From NCBI GenBank assembly GCA_947500415.1, contig CANMRT010000003.1, positions 1-64,000 of the forward strand: a stretch of DNA of 64,000 nucleotides. The letters run 5' to 3'. Below the pieces are notes generated by a model. It made no database searches. It saw nothing but the letters and a program-made list of their open reading frames with translations, and was not told the origin of the DNA. Positions 8,405-17,690 of this stretch are shown piece by piece. Each line of letters starts with the position of its first letter. Position 1 is the stretch's first letter. The position numbers and the translations under genes are program-made. Source of the DNA: an uncultured Roseicyclus sp. (GTDB taxonomy: Bacteria > Pseudomonadota > Alphaproteobacteria > Rhodobacterales > Rhodobacteraceae).

Positions 8405-9400
8405 ATGGCCAACCACCCCCCGCTTCTGCGTTTCCAGACCTACCCCTCCGCCGCCCTGCGCGCCGTCGCAGGTGCGAATGTGGGCGATGGTCTAGGGGTC
8501 GAAGATGGCGCCCTGCCCGGTGACATCTACCGCCTGACCGGTGGCGCAGCTCCGGCGCGGCTCGCCATTTCGGATGCCGGCGAAGGCGGTCAGCCCTGCG
8601 TGGCAGATGGCTCTGCCGTTGGGGCCGCAGGCGACGCGCTTGCGATTTCGGCCTGCCATATGCTGATGGGTCCGTCCGGCGAAGTGGTGGAGGTTTTGAT
8701 CCTCACCCACAAAGGCGCAGAGGGAGAAGCGCTTCACGTGCTGCCCTTGTCGGACGTGAAACCCGACACGGAATATGAGCTTGTGGGGACGGAAACAGCC
8801 TCCGCCCCTGAACGTTTCGCCGACATCGCCTCGGTCAGTTTCCTTGCCGGCACGCATCTGACGCTCGCCAATGGCAAGCAGGTGCCGGTCGAACTGCTCA
8901 GCGTCGGCGACATGCTTCTGACCCGCGATCACGGCCCGCAACCGATCCGCTGGATCGGCTTCCAGACCAGGCGCGCCGTTGGCGCTGCAGCACCGGTGCG
9001 CATCACCGAAGGCACACTCAACACCTCGCGCGATCTGCGTCTGTCGCCGCAGCATCGCCTGTTCATTTGGCAGCGCAGTGATGAACTTGGCACAGGGCGC
9101 GCCGAAGTCATGGTCAAGGCCGAACTCTTGGTAAACGGCGCCACCGTTGTCCGCGAAGAAGGTGGTCATGTGGACAGTTACCAGATCGTCTTTGATGGGC
9201 ATGAGATCATCTATGCCGAGGGGATTGCCGTGGAATCCCTGCTGGTGACCGGCCAGACCCGCGCGCTTTTGCCCGAGGATCTGGCGCTTTCCACCGGCCC
9301 AAACGCCGCCGCACAGGCCGCAGCGCTTGAGGTTGATGGCGACACGCCAGACCCGGATATGGTCGAGCGTCTCTCCCGCGCCTCCAAAGGCGAAACTTAG
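8405..9400 (+). CDS. Hint-domain (hedgehog/intein-type) protein
   Basis: 331-aa protein. The centre (residues about 150-270) matches the Hint_2 domain found in many Rhodobacteraceae: FLAGTHLTLANGKQVPVE, then VGDMLLTRDHGPQPIRWIG, then LSPQHRLF and an HEIIYAEG block. Hint domains in inteins and Hedgehog cleave the peptide bond at an N-terminal Cys; here the equivalent position appears to be Ser (VSFLAGT rather than CFxAGT). No exported partner domain or signal peptide is evident. ATG 8405 follows GAGGA. The stop overlaps the convergent neighbour by 4 bp. Role unknown. Confidence 0.8.
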   Translation: MANHPPLLRFQTYPSAALRAVAGANVGDGLGVEDGALPGDIYRLTGGAAPARLAISDAGEGGQPCVADGSAVGAAGDALAISACHMLMGPSGEVVEVLILTHKGAEGEALHVLPLSDVKPDTEYELVGTETASAPERFADIASVSFLAGTHLTLANGKQVPVELLSVGDMLLTRDHGPQPIRWIGFQTRRAVGAAAPVRITEGTLNTSRDLRLSPQHRLFIWQRSDELGTGRAEVMVKAELLVNGATVVREEGGHVDSYQIVFDGHEIIYAEGIAVESLLVTGQTRALLPEDLALSTGPNAAAQAAALEVDGDTPDPDMVERLSRASKGET

Positions 9401-9765
9401 CCGAGCCCGAAAAACTCCTCGCGCGTGATCTTCCCGTCCGAGACGTGGTAAACGGCCACTTCACTCATCTGCATCCGATTGCCCGAAGCCTTCTCGGTCA
9501 CATCCATCGAAAAGATCACTGCGAATTTGTCATCGCCATGCAAGAACGGCCCCTGCACGTCGCCGCCATGCACCTCGAAATTGGTGGCCCACCATTCGTG
9601 CTTGCCCTTGATGCCGTCGACACCCTTAGTCTCGCGCCCCATTCCGGAATAATCCGCAGGTTCGATCGACACGGCATCGGGGTGATAATGGCTGTCCAGC
9701 AGCGCCGCTTCGTTCTGGCTGCGGCAGGCCTCGACCAGCGCGGTGGCAATATCATTCAGGCTCAT
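9397..9765 (-). CDS. SnoaL/NTF2-like protein
   Basis: 122-aa protein with the NTF2/SnoaL-like alpha+beta barrel pattern: N-terminal helices (LVEACRSQNEAALLDSHYHP), a beta-rich core with GPFLHGDDKFAVIF and MSEVAVYHVSDGKITREEFF at the end. Members range from ketosteroid isomerase-like enzymes to binding proteins, so function is open. ATG 9765 is preceded by GGGAGAG. Convergent with the Hint gene, with stop codons overlapping. Confidence 0.75.
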   Translation of the reverse strand: MSLNDIATALVEACRSQNEAALLDSHYHPDAVSIEPADYSGMGRETKGVDGIKGKHEWWATNFEVHGGDVQGPFLHGDDKFAVIFSMDVTEKASGNRMQMSEVAVYHVSDGKITREEFFGLG

Positions 9766-9996
9766 AACATCTCTCCCGGTTGATGTTCTTGTAATGTTCT
9801 CATTGTGCGCGATTCGCGCCGCTGAGTCATCAAAGTCGGTGGTTCTGCTGACATTCCCTGTCAGGAACAATCCTCGCCCGCCCTGAACCCGACACCGAGG
9901 CGGAGATTTCTTGTGCCACTAGGCGGCAGGGAAACCTCCATAGGCCAACGGCCGCAGATCCGGCACTCTACCTGCATAGAGAAGAGAGAGATTTTC

Positions 9997-10233
9997 ATGA
10001 CCCGCCTGATTGCCATCACCCTGTTTGCCCTGTCCCCCACCCTGGCCGCCGCAACCGGCACCGGGGCTGAAATCGGGACGGCCCTTGTCACATTGACCGA
10101 GGCCGAGATCACCACAGCAACCCTGGCAGAGGCCGCCCGCACCTGCGGCGACGCCACCTGGCTTGCGACCGCTGAGATGAACGCCGACGGCATGATCCTT
10201 GCCAATACCGTTGAGGTCTCCTGCCACGGGTGA
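9997..10233 (+). CDS. Small exported protein of unknown function
   Basis: 78-aa protein with a signal peptide (MTRLIAITLFALSPTLAAA) and a short mature part of about 58 residues that contains two Cys (one near the centre, one three residues from the end), possibly disulfide bonded. The ATG at 9997 is preceded by GAGAGAG. A terminator follows directly, so it is probably monocistronic. I do not recognise the family. Confidence 0.65.
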   Translation: MTRLIAITLFALSPTLAAATGTGAEIGTALVTLTEAEITTATLAEAARTCGDATWLATAEMNADGMILANTVEVSCHG

Positions 10234-10259
10234 TTGCACCCGAAACACTACCAAAGCTC

Positions 10260-10284
10260 GGGCGCCCTTTGCGGCGCCCTTTTT
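10260..10284 (+). terminator. Rho-independent terminator
   Basis: GGGCGCC, a 6-base loop, GGCGCCC, then five T. It sits between the small exported protein gene and prfC. Confidence 0.85.
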
Positions 10285-10347
10285 CTTGCGTGGCACCGGG
10301 GCGAATGGAGATTGTCCCCAAGACGCCCGCCCAATATATGCGGGGCC

Positions 10348-11958
10348 ATGTTGGACAATCGCCCCACCCTTCCGCCCGAGATTGCGCGCCGCCGCACCTT
10401 CGCGATCATCTCGCACCCCGATGCGGGCAAAACCACGCTGACCGAGAAGTTCCTTCTTTACGGTGGCGCGATTCAGATGGCCGGCCAGGTCCGCGCCAAG
10501 GGCGAAGCGCGGCGCACGCGGTCGGATTTCATGCAGATGGAGAAGGACCGGGGTATTTCCGTTTCCGCCTCGGCCATGTCATTCGATTTCCTGACCCCTG
10601 ACGTGAACTACCGCTTCAATCTGGTGGACACGCCTGGCCACTCCGATTTCTCGGAAGACACCTACCGCACGCTCACCGCCGTAGACGCCGCCATCATGGT
10701 GATCGACGGCGCAAAAGGCGTCGAATCCCAGACCCAGAAACTGTTCGAAGTCTGTCGTCTGCGCGATTTGCCGATCCTGACCTTCTGTAACAAGATGGAC
10801 CGCGAAAGCCGCGACACGTTTGAGATCATTGACGAAATCCAGGAGAACCTGGCGATTGACGTCACGCCTGCAAGCTGGCCCATCGGCGTCGGGCGCGATT
10901 TCCTGGGCTGCTACGACCTGATCCACGACCGCCTTGAACTGATGGACCGCGCCGACCGCAACAAGGTCGCCGAAAGCGTGTCGATCAACGGCCTCGACGA
11001 CCCGCAATTGGCCGAGCACGTGCCCGCCGACCTGCTGGAAAAACTCCGCGAGGAGGTCGAGATGGCGCGCGAACTCCTGCCGCCCATGGACCTCACCGCC
11101 TTCCAGCAAGGCACGCTCACGCCGATCTGGTTTGGCTCCGCTATCAATTCGTTCGGCGTACAGGAACTGATGAACGGCATCGCCGAATACGGCCCCGAAC
11201 CGCAGGTGCAAAACGCCGAACCCCGCGAAGTTGCGCCCGAAGAAAAGAAAGTCGCGGGCTTCGTCTTCAAGGTGCAGGCCAACATGGACCCAAAGCACCG
11301 CGACCGCGTGGCCTTTGTCCGCCTCGCCTCCGGCCATTTCAACCGTGGCATGAAGCTGACCCACGTCCGTTCCAAGAAACCAATGGCGATCTCCAACCCC
11401 GTAATGTTCCTCGCCTCCGACCGCGAACTCGCCGAAGAGGCCTGGGCAGGCGACATCATCGGCATCCCAAACCACGGCCAACTCCGCATCGGCGACGCGC
11501 TGACCGAGGGCGAGGCACTGCGCTTCACCGGCATCCCTTCCTTCGCGCCGGAACTGCTACAAACCTGCCGCGCCGGCGATCCGCTCAAAGCCAAGCACCT
11601 TGAAAAGGCGCTCATGCAGTTTGCCGAAGAAGGCGCGGCCAAAGTCTTCAAACCCACCTTCGGGTCTGGCTTCATCGTGGGCGTCGTGGGCGCGCTGCAA
11701 TTTGAAGTCTTGGCCTCTCGGATCGAGATGGAATACGGCCTTCCCGTCCGCTTCGAGCAATCGCAATTCACCTCCGCCCGCTGGGTCCACGGCTCCAAAG
11801 ACGCCGTTGAAGCCTTCTCCGCCGCCAACAAACAGCACATCGCGACCGACAATGACGGCGACCCGGTCTACCTGACCCGCTTGCAATGGGACATCGACCG
11901 TGTCGAACGCGACTACCCCGATGTGACGCTGTCGGCCACGAAGGAGCTTATGGTCTGA
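10348..11958 (+). CDS. prfC: Peptide chain release factor 3
   Basis: 536-aa translational GTPase that recycles RF1/RF2 from the ribosome after peptide release. G1 motif HPDAGKTT near residue 23, G3 DTPGHSDF and G4 NKMD are all present, followed by the RF3-specific domains II and III. Length matches the family (about 530). ATG at 10348; the reading frame is open further upstream but only through the terminator region, so this start is preferred. The downstream gene's frame overlaps its 3' end. Confidence 0.96.
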   Translation: MLDNRPTLPPEIARRRTFAIISHPDAGKTTLTEKFLLYGGAIQMAGQVRAKGEARRTRSDFMQMEKDRGISVSASAMSFDFLTPDVNYRFNLVDTPGHSDFSEDTYRTLTAVDAAIMVIDGAKGVESQTQKLFEVCRLRDLPILTFCNKMDRESRDTFEIIDEIQENLAIDVTPASWPIGVGRDFLGCYDLIHDRLELMDRADRNKVAESVSINGLDDPQLAEHVPADLLEKLREEVEMARELLPPMDLTAFQQGTLTPIWFGSAINSFGVQELMNGIAEYGPEPQVQNAEPREVAPEEKKVAGFVFKVQANMDPKHRDRVAFVRLASGHFNRGMKLTHVRSKKPMAISNPVMFLASDRELAEEAWAGDIIGIPNHGQLRIGDALTEGEALRFTGIPSFAPELLQTCRAGDPLKAKHLEKALMQFAEEGAAKVFKPTFGSGFIVGVVGALQFEVLASRIEMEYGLPVRFEQSQFTSARWVHGSKDAVEAFSAANKQHIATDNDGDPVYLTRLQWDIDRVERDYPDVTLSATKELMV

Positions 11959-12683
11959 CCACCGGCCCCTCAATCCTGACCTGGCTCGCCCTCGAAAAGG
12001 ACGCCACCAAGCCCTTCACCCACTTGGGTGAGGCCGTGCCCGGCGCGAGCCCCGATTTCGCAGCACTTCTAAGGGACACGGTGCTAGCCCCAGACGGCGA
12101 CCACGAAGACGCTCCAGCAGGTGACTTTGCCGCAAAGTCCCGCAACCTGGCCCGTGCGTTCGCCGGCCAGCCCGCGCTCTTGCTCCTCAACGCGCAACTC
12201 ATCGCCCTTCTGCGCCGCCACGAGCCACCTGCGCATATCCCTGCGCTTTTCGCTGACCTATGGACTGCTCACGCCGACGATCTCGCGGATCTTCACGACG
12301 CGCGCTGGTTAATCTCATCGTGCCGCACACTGGCCGACTTCGGCCCGACGACCACCTCCCGCATCGTCGCCGCAGAACTAGCGATGCTGGCCGACATGAT
12401 GAAGCTCTACGAATCCGAGCGGCTGTTTTCGGGAACCGCGCCCGAAGACCTCTTCACCGGCAAACGCACACCCGCACCCCTGCCCCTCGACCTCGACGCT
12501 TTCGCCATCGGCTCCGGCGATCTCGATCGTTCCATCGCCACCCGCATCTGGAAACGCGCCTCGGGCGACCCGGTGGCAGAGGCCCTGACCTCTCGCCTGA
12601 TCCCCGACATTCTGGGCGACCCGCGTGGGCTGTTCCTGCGGCTGCGCCTGATGCGCGACCGACGGCGCAAGCGGCGCGGCTGA
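11886..12683 (+). CDS. Conserved hypothetical protein overlapping prfC
   Basis: I do not recognise this soluble, mostly helical, Ala/Leu-rich protein (up to 265 aa). Its only standard start is ATG 11886, which makes the first 23 residues a translation of prfC in another frame. A better-placed start may be CTG 11955: it has AAGGAG eight bases upstream and overlaps the prfC stop (CTGA), giving about 243 aa beginning LTTGPSILTWLALEKD. No transmembrane segment or metal motif is obvious. Translational coupling to prfC is likely. A terminator lies 70 bp downstream. Confidence 0.6.
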   Translation: MGHRPCRTRLPRCDAVGHEGAYGLTTGPSILTWLALEKDATKPFTHLGEAVPGASPDFAALLRDTVLAPDGDHEDAPAGDFAAKSRNLARAFAGQPALLLLNAQLIALLRRHEPPAHIPALFADLWTAHADDLADLHDARWLISSCRTLADFGPTTTSRIVAAELAMLADMMKLYESERLFSGTAPEDLFTGKRTPAPLPLDLDAFAIGSGDLDRSIATRIWKRASGDPVAEALTSRLIPDILGDPRGLFLRLRLMRDRRRKRRG

Positions 12684-12750
12684 CGTCCTCGGTCAAGTCT
12701 GCTCAGATGAACGCACTTTTCCGGAAAAACCCGCTCAACTGAACGTATAT

Positions 12751-12772
12751 GCGTTCACCCGAACGCTTTTTT
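12751..12772 (+). terminator. Rho-independent terminator
   Basis: GCGTTC, loop ACCC, GAACGC, then TTTTTT. It closes the prfC-hypothetical unit. Confidence 0.8.
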
Positions 12773-12882
12773 CAGGTGACTTAAGCGGACATCTGCACCC
12801 GCCCAGCACAGGTCAAAATTGCACAAACTCAATACCCGCACTTTTTCTCGTGCGTGACGTGGAACATGGCTAATCTGCGCTC

Positions 12883-13485
12883 ATGCCCCATCGGAACCGC
12901 GTCCTGCCCACCGGCGAAATCATCGCCCACCCTGCCCGCGGCACCTTCACCGGCAACCGGGGGATCCTTGTTGACCGAAACGGCCAAATGACCAACCGCC
13001 AATGGGCGCTAAAGGCCTGGATTACTTGTGTTTTGGAGTTCCGTGGCCGGCGCCGCCCCATTGCGCAACCGCGCACATGGACCGAGCTATTTTTTCTCGA
13101 TGAGGCCGTCGCCTTCGCCGCCGGACACCGCCCTTGCGCCTATTGCAGGCGGACTGATTACAACCGCTTCAAGGCGCTTAATGGCGGGGTAAAGGCCAAT
13201 GATATCGACCGTATCTTGCACCGCGAACGGCTGGAGGGGCGTCAAAAACGGCTACACTCAACGCGGATGGAAGACCTTCCAGACGGCGCATTTGTGCTGC
13301 ACGACAACACCCCTTTGCTGGTGCGCCGGGACGCACTTTTTCCCTATAATCCAAACGGATACGGTCCGCCGATAACCCGACCGAAAGGCCAGACACAGGC
13401 TCTGACGCCGCCCGTGCTCCTCGACGTATTGCGCGGCGGATACCAACCGATGCTGCACCTGACCTCTGCGCCTGGCCCCGCTTAG
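12883..13485 (+). CDS. Conserved hypothetical protein with HRPCAYCRR motif
   Basis: 200-aa soluble protein. It opens HRNRVLPTGEIIAHPARGTF, has a WTELFFLDEAVAFAAGHRPC block and then a CxxCRR motif (PCAYCRRTDYNRF, residues about 84-96). I recognise this block from conserved uncharacterised proteins in proteobacteria and actinobacteria, but no function is known to me. A single CxxC could bind zinc with other residues or be redox active; no HNH motif is complete. ATG 12883. It stands alone between two transcription units. Confidence 0.7.
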   Translation: MPHRNRVLPTGEIIAHPARGTFTGNRGILVDRNGQMTNRQWALKAWITCVLEFRGRRRPIAQPRTWTELFFLDEAVAFAAGHRPCAYCRRTDYNRFKALNGGVKANDIDRILHRERLEGRQKRLHSTRMEDLPDGAFVLHDNTPLLVRRDALFPYNPNGYGPPITRPKGQTQALTPPVLLDVLRGGYQPMLHLTSAPGPA

Positions 13486-13518
13486 GGAAGGGTTAACCAA
13501 TCCAGCGTACGAAGGGTC

Positions 13519-13980
13519 ATGCGCTTCTTGTCTCTGATTTTCCTGATGTTTTTCGCCGCCTGCGCCCCGCAGTCAGGCGTGATCTCCGACGGCGCAACAG
13601 GGTTAACTGGCCAATTCACCCGGCAAGTCGTGATCTCGGATCATCCCCACCACGTCCTGATGGGCCACCTGATCCAAACGACTCGGGATGGCGTCCAAAC
13701 ACGCGCCTTGGTCATTGGCCAACGTCGCGACGGCGTACATCGCGTGCGCATGGTTGAGGCTTGGTCAGACGGCATCGAACTGCCATTCTCCGCCACAACA
13801 CGTCGGCTCGATGGCTGTACCCACGGCCATTGCCGCGACAATGCCGTCGGCGTGATTTTTCTTTCAGATCAATTACTTGCCGATGGACGTTCCAATGGTC
13901 TCTCCGCCCGCCTGATCGGACGCAGCGCTGCAATCAACATCGAAGTCCCCGCCACCCTGTTTCAAGCGTTGCAGGAATGA
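13519..13980 (+). CDS. Putative lipoprotein of unknown function
   Basis: 153 aa with a lipoprotein-type signal peptide (MRFLSLIFLMFFAACAPQSG; lipobox-like FAAC), so probably anchored in the envelope. The mature part is beta-rich with one Cys pair (GCTHGHC, residues about 99-105). It lies 33 bp after the preceding gene and may be cotranscribed with it. ATG at 13519 follows GAAGGG. No family recognised. Confidence 0.65.
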   Translation: MRFLSLIFLMFFAACAPQSGVISDGATGLTGQFTRQVVISDHPHHVLMGHLIQTTRDGVQTRALVIGQRRDGVHRVRMVEAWSDGIELPFSATTRRLDGCTHGHCRDNAVGVIFLSDQLLADGRSNGLSARLIGRSAAINIEVPATLFQALQE

Positions 13981-14146
13981 CCCGAACGGCCCCGCGCGGG
14001 CCTTCATAGTTTGACGCCACACCTCCAATGGCTTATGCCCGCGCCAGCCCCCGTGATCCGCACGGGGATCCTCCGCGGAGCGCTCTGGGATCTATGCGCT
14101 CCATCACCCCTGCCAGATCACGACGATCCGGCGCGAATGGACGCAT

Positions 14147-15949
14147 ATGACAACGTTTTCTGACCTACAGCTGAACCCCAAAGTACAAAAAGCCATTACC
14201 GAGGCGGGATATGAAACCCCGACTCCGATCCAGGAAGGCGCCATTCCACCGGCGCTTGAGGGTCGTGACGTGCTTGGCATCGCCCAAACCGGCACCGGCA
14301 AAACCGCCAGCTTCACGCTGCCGATGATTACCATGCTCGCCCGTGGCCGCGCCCGCGCGCGGATGCCGCGCTCGCTGGTGCTGTGCCCGACTCGTGAACT
14401 TGCCGCGCAAGTCGCTGAAAACTTTGATGTTTACGCCAAGCATGTGAAGCTAGCGAAAGCGCTTCTGATTGGCGGCGTCAGCTTCAAGGAGCAAGAGGCA
14501 GCCATCGACAAGGGCGTCGATGTTTTGATCGCCACGCCTGGCCGCCTTCTGGACCACTTTGAGCGCGGCAAATTGATCCTGAATGACGTGAAGGTCATGG
14601 TCGTAGATGAAGCCGACCGGATGCTCGACATGGGGTTCATTCCCGATATCGAACGCATTTTCGGCCTCGTGCCGTTCACCCGTCAGACCCTGTTCTTCTC
14701 CGCAACGATGGCGCCTGAGATTGAGCGGATCACGAACACCTTCCTGTCGAATCCCGCCAAAATTGAAGTCGCCCGCCAGTCGACGACCTCCGACACGATC
14801 GAGCAGCGCCTGATCGAATTCAAACCGACCCGTCGCGATATGGCCGCCAAGCAAAAGCGCGATATGCTGCGCGCGGCGATCACGGCTGAGGGGGAGGCGT
14901 TCAACAATGCGATCATCTTCTGTAACCGTAAGGTCGATGTCGATATCGTCGCTAAGTCTCTGAAAAAACATGGGTTAAACGCCGAACCGATACATGGCGA
15001 CCTCGACCAGTCGCACCGGATGCGCACGCTGGACGGGTTCCGCGATGGCTCGATCACATTGCTCGTCGCCTCCGACGTGGCGGCCCGTGGCCTCGATATC
15101 CCGAACGTGTCCCACGTCATCAACTACGATGTGCCGTCCCACGCAGAGGACTACGTGCACCGCATCGGTCGCACAGGCCGCGCTGGAAAGACCGGTGTTG
15201 CGATCACGCTGAGTGTCCCGTCGGATGAGAAGTATTTGGGCGCAATCGAGAAACTGATCGAAAACCCGATCCCGCGCGCTGACGCGCCGATGGAAGTCAC
15301 TGACAACCGCCGCCCGCGTGACGAGGCGCCAAGTGCCGAAAAACCCCGCCGGAATCGTCGTGGTCGCGGCAAACCGGATGAGGCGCAGAAGGCCGAAGAC
15401 GCGCCTACGCTCACTGAAGAGCCGAAGGTCGAAGCCAAATCAGATGACCGCCCCCGCCGCGAACGCGGTGGACGTGGCGGTCGCGGTGGGGGCCGCAATC
15501 ACGATCGTGGACCTAGGATCGTCGGTATGGGTGAGCATATGCCCGATTTCATCGCGCTTAGCTTCGATGAACGCCGGGGCGGCCCTGCCCGTGATTTCTT
15601 GGAAGAAACGGACGAAGTAGAAACGCCGGAAGCCCCTGAAGTTGAGGCCGAGGCGGGACAGGAAGAGAAGCCTAAACGCCGCCGCACCCGGAAGCCGAAG
15701 GTCGAGGAAGCTCCATCGGAAGAGCCAAAGGCCGACGCGCAGGAAGCTGAAACGGAAACCCCGGCTGAAGAAGAAAAGCCAAAGCGCCGCCGCAAGAAGA
15801 AGGTGGAAGAGCCTGCAGCCGACGAAGTCGCTGAGCCCGCTCCGGAAGAAGCGGAGAAGCCCAAGCGCAAGCGGGCACCACGGAAGAAGAAGGTCGAAGC
15901 GGAGGCGGAGCCAGAGAGCCCGCCAGAACCCTCAACCTCCGAAGAATAA
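14147..15949 (+). CDS. DEAD-box ATP-dependent RNA helicase (RhlE-like)
   Basis: 600-aa helicase. The core (about 380 residues) has Q-motif PTPIQ, motif I AQTGTGKT, Ia PTRELAAQ, motif II DEAD, III SAT and motif VI HRIGRTGRAG. These enzymes unwind short RNA duplexes in ribosome assembly, cold adaptation and RNA decay. The C-terminal 220 residues are low complexity: an Arg/Gly-rich patch (GGRGGRGGGR) and repeated Glu/Pro-Lys/Arg blocks (KPKRRR), an expected nucleic-acid-binding tail. The convergent rnj gene encodes another RNA-decay enzyme, but the two are not cotranscribed. ATG at 14147. Confidence 0.93.
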   Translation: MTTFSDLQLNPKVQKAITEAGYETPTPIQEGAIPPALEGRDVLGIAQTGTGKTASFTLPMITMLARGRARARMPRSLVLCPTRELAAQVAENFDVYAKHVKLAKALLIGGVSFKEQEAAIDKGVDVLIATPGRLLDHFERGKLILNDVKVMVVDEADRMLDMGFIPDIERIFGLVPFTRQTLFFSATMAPEIERITNTFLSNPAKIEVARQSTTSDTIEQRLIEFKPTRRDMAAKQKRDMLRAAITAEGEAFNNAIIFCNRKVDVDIVAKSLKKHGLNAEPIHGDLDQSHRMRTLDGFRDGSITLLVASDVAARGLDIPNVSHVINYDVPSHAEDYVHRIGRTGRAGKTGVAITLSVPSDEKYLGAIEKLIENPIPRADAPMEVTDNRRPRDEAPSAEKPRRNRRGRGKPDEAQKAEDAPTLTEEPKVEAKSDDRPRRERGGRGGRGGGRNHDRGPRIVGMGEHMPDFIALSFDERRGGPARDFLEETDEVETPEAPEVEAEAGQEEKPKRRRTRKPKVEEAPSEEPKADAQEAETETPAEEEKPKRRRKKKVEEPAADEVAEPAPEEAEKPKRKRAPRKKKVEAEAEPESPPEPSTSEE

Positions 15950-15954
15950 AGACA

Positions 15955-15984
15955 AAAGCGCCCCGCAGTCCGGGGCGCTTTTTT
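15955..15984. terminator. Bidirectional rho-independent terminator
   Basis: GCGCCCCG, 5-base loop, CGGGGCGC, flanked by AAAA on the left and TTTTTT on the right. It can serve both the helicase gene (plus) and the long minus-strand nuo-birA-coaX-rnj unit. Confidence 0.9.
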
Positions 15985-16013
15985 CGCTAAAAGCTGCCAG
16001 TTCGGCAACCGCC

Positions 16014-17690
16014 TTAGTCCGCGATCAACCGGCTGACCAATAGGGCCAACTCCGGTTTCTTACCGATTTCCTGCGCGCAGACCTTCCGCACGACGCGCTT
16101 GATCGACTCTTCCAGCTTGGTGTCGTCATCGATCACCTTGCCATCCAGACGCGGCAGCAGCCGGGCGATGTCATCCTCGATCAGCTCCTGTAAAGGCGCA
16201 CCGGATGAGCCCACTTCGGGCAAGCCCTTCAGCTGCACCCAGGCATCCTCCAGCACTTCATCGCCCTCATCCACGATCAGAGCCACAACAACCATTCCGT
16301 TCAGCGCCATCTTCATGCGCTCGCGGATTACGCCGTCGAACTGGCCCACGAAGGCCTCCCCATCCAGATATGTGCGTCCGGTCTCGAAGTGTTCGACCAC
16401 GCCAGGGGCATTGCCCGACAGCTCCACCAAGGCGCCGTTCGGGGCAACGACCCCGGCCATGCCCTTGGACATGGCAAGGCGCGCATGTTCGCGGATGTGG
16501 CGGAATTCACCGTGGCAGGGGATCAGAGTCTGTGGCTTGAGGATGTCGTGCATGACCTCAAGATCAGGCCGGTTTGCGTGGCCTGAGACATGGTAGAACC
16601 CGCTTTGGTCATCGACGATCTCGACGCCAATCTCTGCGAGCGCATTCTGGATATGGGCGACGGGAACTTCGTTACCGGGGATGGTTTTGGAAGAAAACAG
16701 AAACGTATCGCCATCCTTCAACTCATGGCCCAGGAACTTGCCCCGACTTAGGTTCGCAGAGGCCGCACGGCGTTCGCCTTGGCTGCCGGTCACAATCAGC
16801 ATCAGGTTCTCGCGAGGCACGTCCAACGCATCTTCTGGCGAGAGGGTCGAAGGAAACTCGGTCAGAACACCAGCCTCGACACCTGCCTTCACCATCCGTT
16901 GCATGGCGCGGCCCATCAAGCAGACAGACCGGCCCGCGGCCACACCCGCATCGGCCAGCGTCTTTACCCGCGCAATGTTCGACGCGAAGGTCGTGGCCAC
17001 AACCATGCCGCGCGCGCCCGCGACCAGTTCAGTAATCTGCGGCGGCAATTCCGACTCTGACCGACCTGCGTGGCGGCTGAAGACATTTGTGGAATCGCAG
17101 ACATAGGCCAGCACGCCATCCGCCGCGATCTCGCGCCACATGCCTTCGTCAAAGGCCTCGCCGACCATCGGTTCTCGGTCGATCTTGAAGTCGCCGGAAT
17201 GCACAACGCGGCCCGCGTCGGTATCGATCACCAACGCCGAGGCTTCGGGGATGGAGTGGGAGACGGGCGCAAAGGACACCGAAAATGGCCCAACCTCAAC
17301 CGCTTCCGGATAGGCCCCCACAACCTGAACAACCGCGCCGTCATGGCCCGCTTCCTCAATCTTTCGGGTGGCATGGATGGCAGTGAACCGGCGGCAATAG
17401 ACCGGTGCGCGCAAACGGTTCCACAGGTGCCCCACGGCGCCCACGTGATCCTCATGGGCGTGGGTGATGAAAATGCCGTCGATGCGATCTTGCCGCTCCT
17501 CCAGCCAGGAGACATCCGGCAGGATCAGATCGACCCCCGGCTGGCCGTCCATATCGGGGAACGCCACGCCGGTATCCACAACAATCAAGCGCTCCGCATC
17601 GCGGGGACCATAGCCGTAGACGTAGCAATTCATCCCGATCTCCCCCGCGCCACCGAGGGGGAGGTACATCAGCCGGTTCCGGTCTGTCAT
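16014..17690 (-). CDS. rnj: Ribonuclease J
   Basis: 558-aa metallo-beta-lactamase/beta-CASP nuclease with 5'-3' exo- and endonuclease activity on RNA. Zinc ligands are visible in HAHEDH (about residue 77-82) and HSGDFKID; the beta-CASP block includes VSGHANRPDLEVM and the C-terminal domain is complete. Length and motifs match bacterial RNase J. The ATG at 17690 overlaps the coaX stop by 4 bp. It is the last gene of the nuo-birA-coaX-rnj unit, a common Rhodobacteraceae order. Confidence 0.95.
   Translation of the reverse strand: MTDRNRLMYLPLGGAGEIGMNCYVYGYGPRDAERLIVVDTGVAFPDMDGQPGVDLILPDVSWLEERQDRIDGIFITHAHEDHVGAVGHLWNRLRAPVYCRRFTAIHATRKIEEAGHDGAVVQVVGAYPEAVEVGPFSVSFAPVSHSIPEASALVIDTDAGRVVHSGDFKIDREPMVGEAFDEGMWREIAADGVLAYVCDSTNVFSRHAGRSESELPPQITELVAGARGMVVATTFASNIARVKTLADAGVAAGRSVCLMGRAMQRMVKAGVEAGVLTEFPSTLSPEDALDVPRENLMLIVTGSQGERRAASANLSRGKFLGHELKDGDTFLFSSKTIPGNEVPVAHIQNALAEIGVEIVDDQSGFYHVSGHANRPDLEVMHDILKPQTLIPCHGEFRHIREHARLAMSKGMAGVVAPNGALVELSGNAPGVVEHFETGRTYLDGEAFVGQFDGVIRERMKMALNGMVVVALIVDEGDEVLEDAWVQLKGLPEVGSSGAPLQELIEDDIARLLPRLDGKVIDDDTKLEESIKRVVRKVCAQEIGKKPELALLVSRLIAD

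Noticed and set aside
9913-9996. N-terminal extension of the small exported protein at 9997
   Set aside because: It would bury the signal peptide; GAGAGAG directly precedes the internal ATG.
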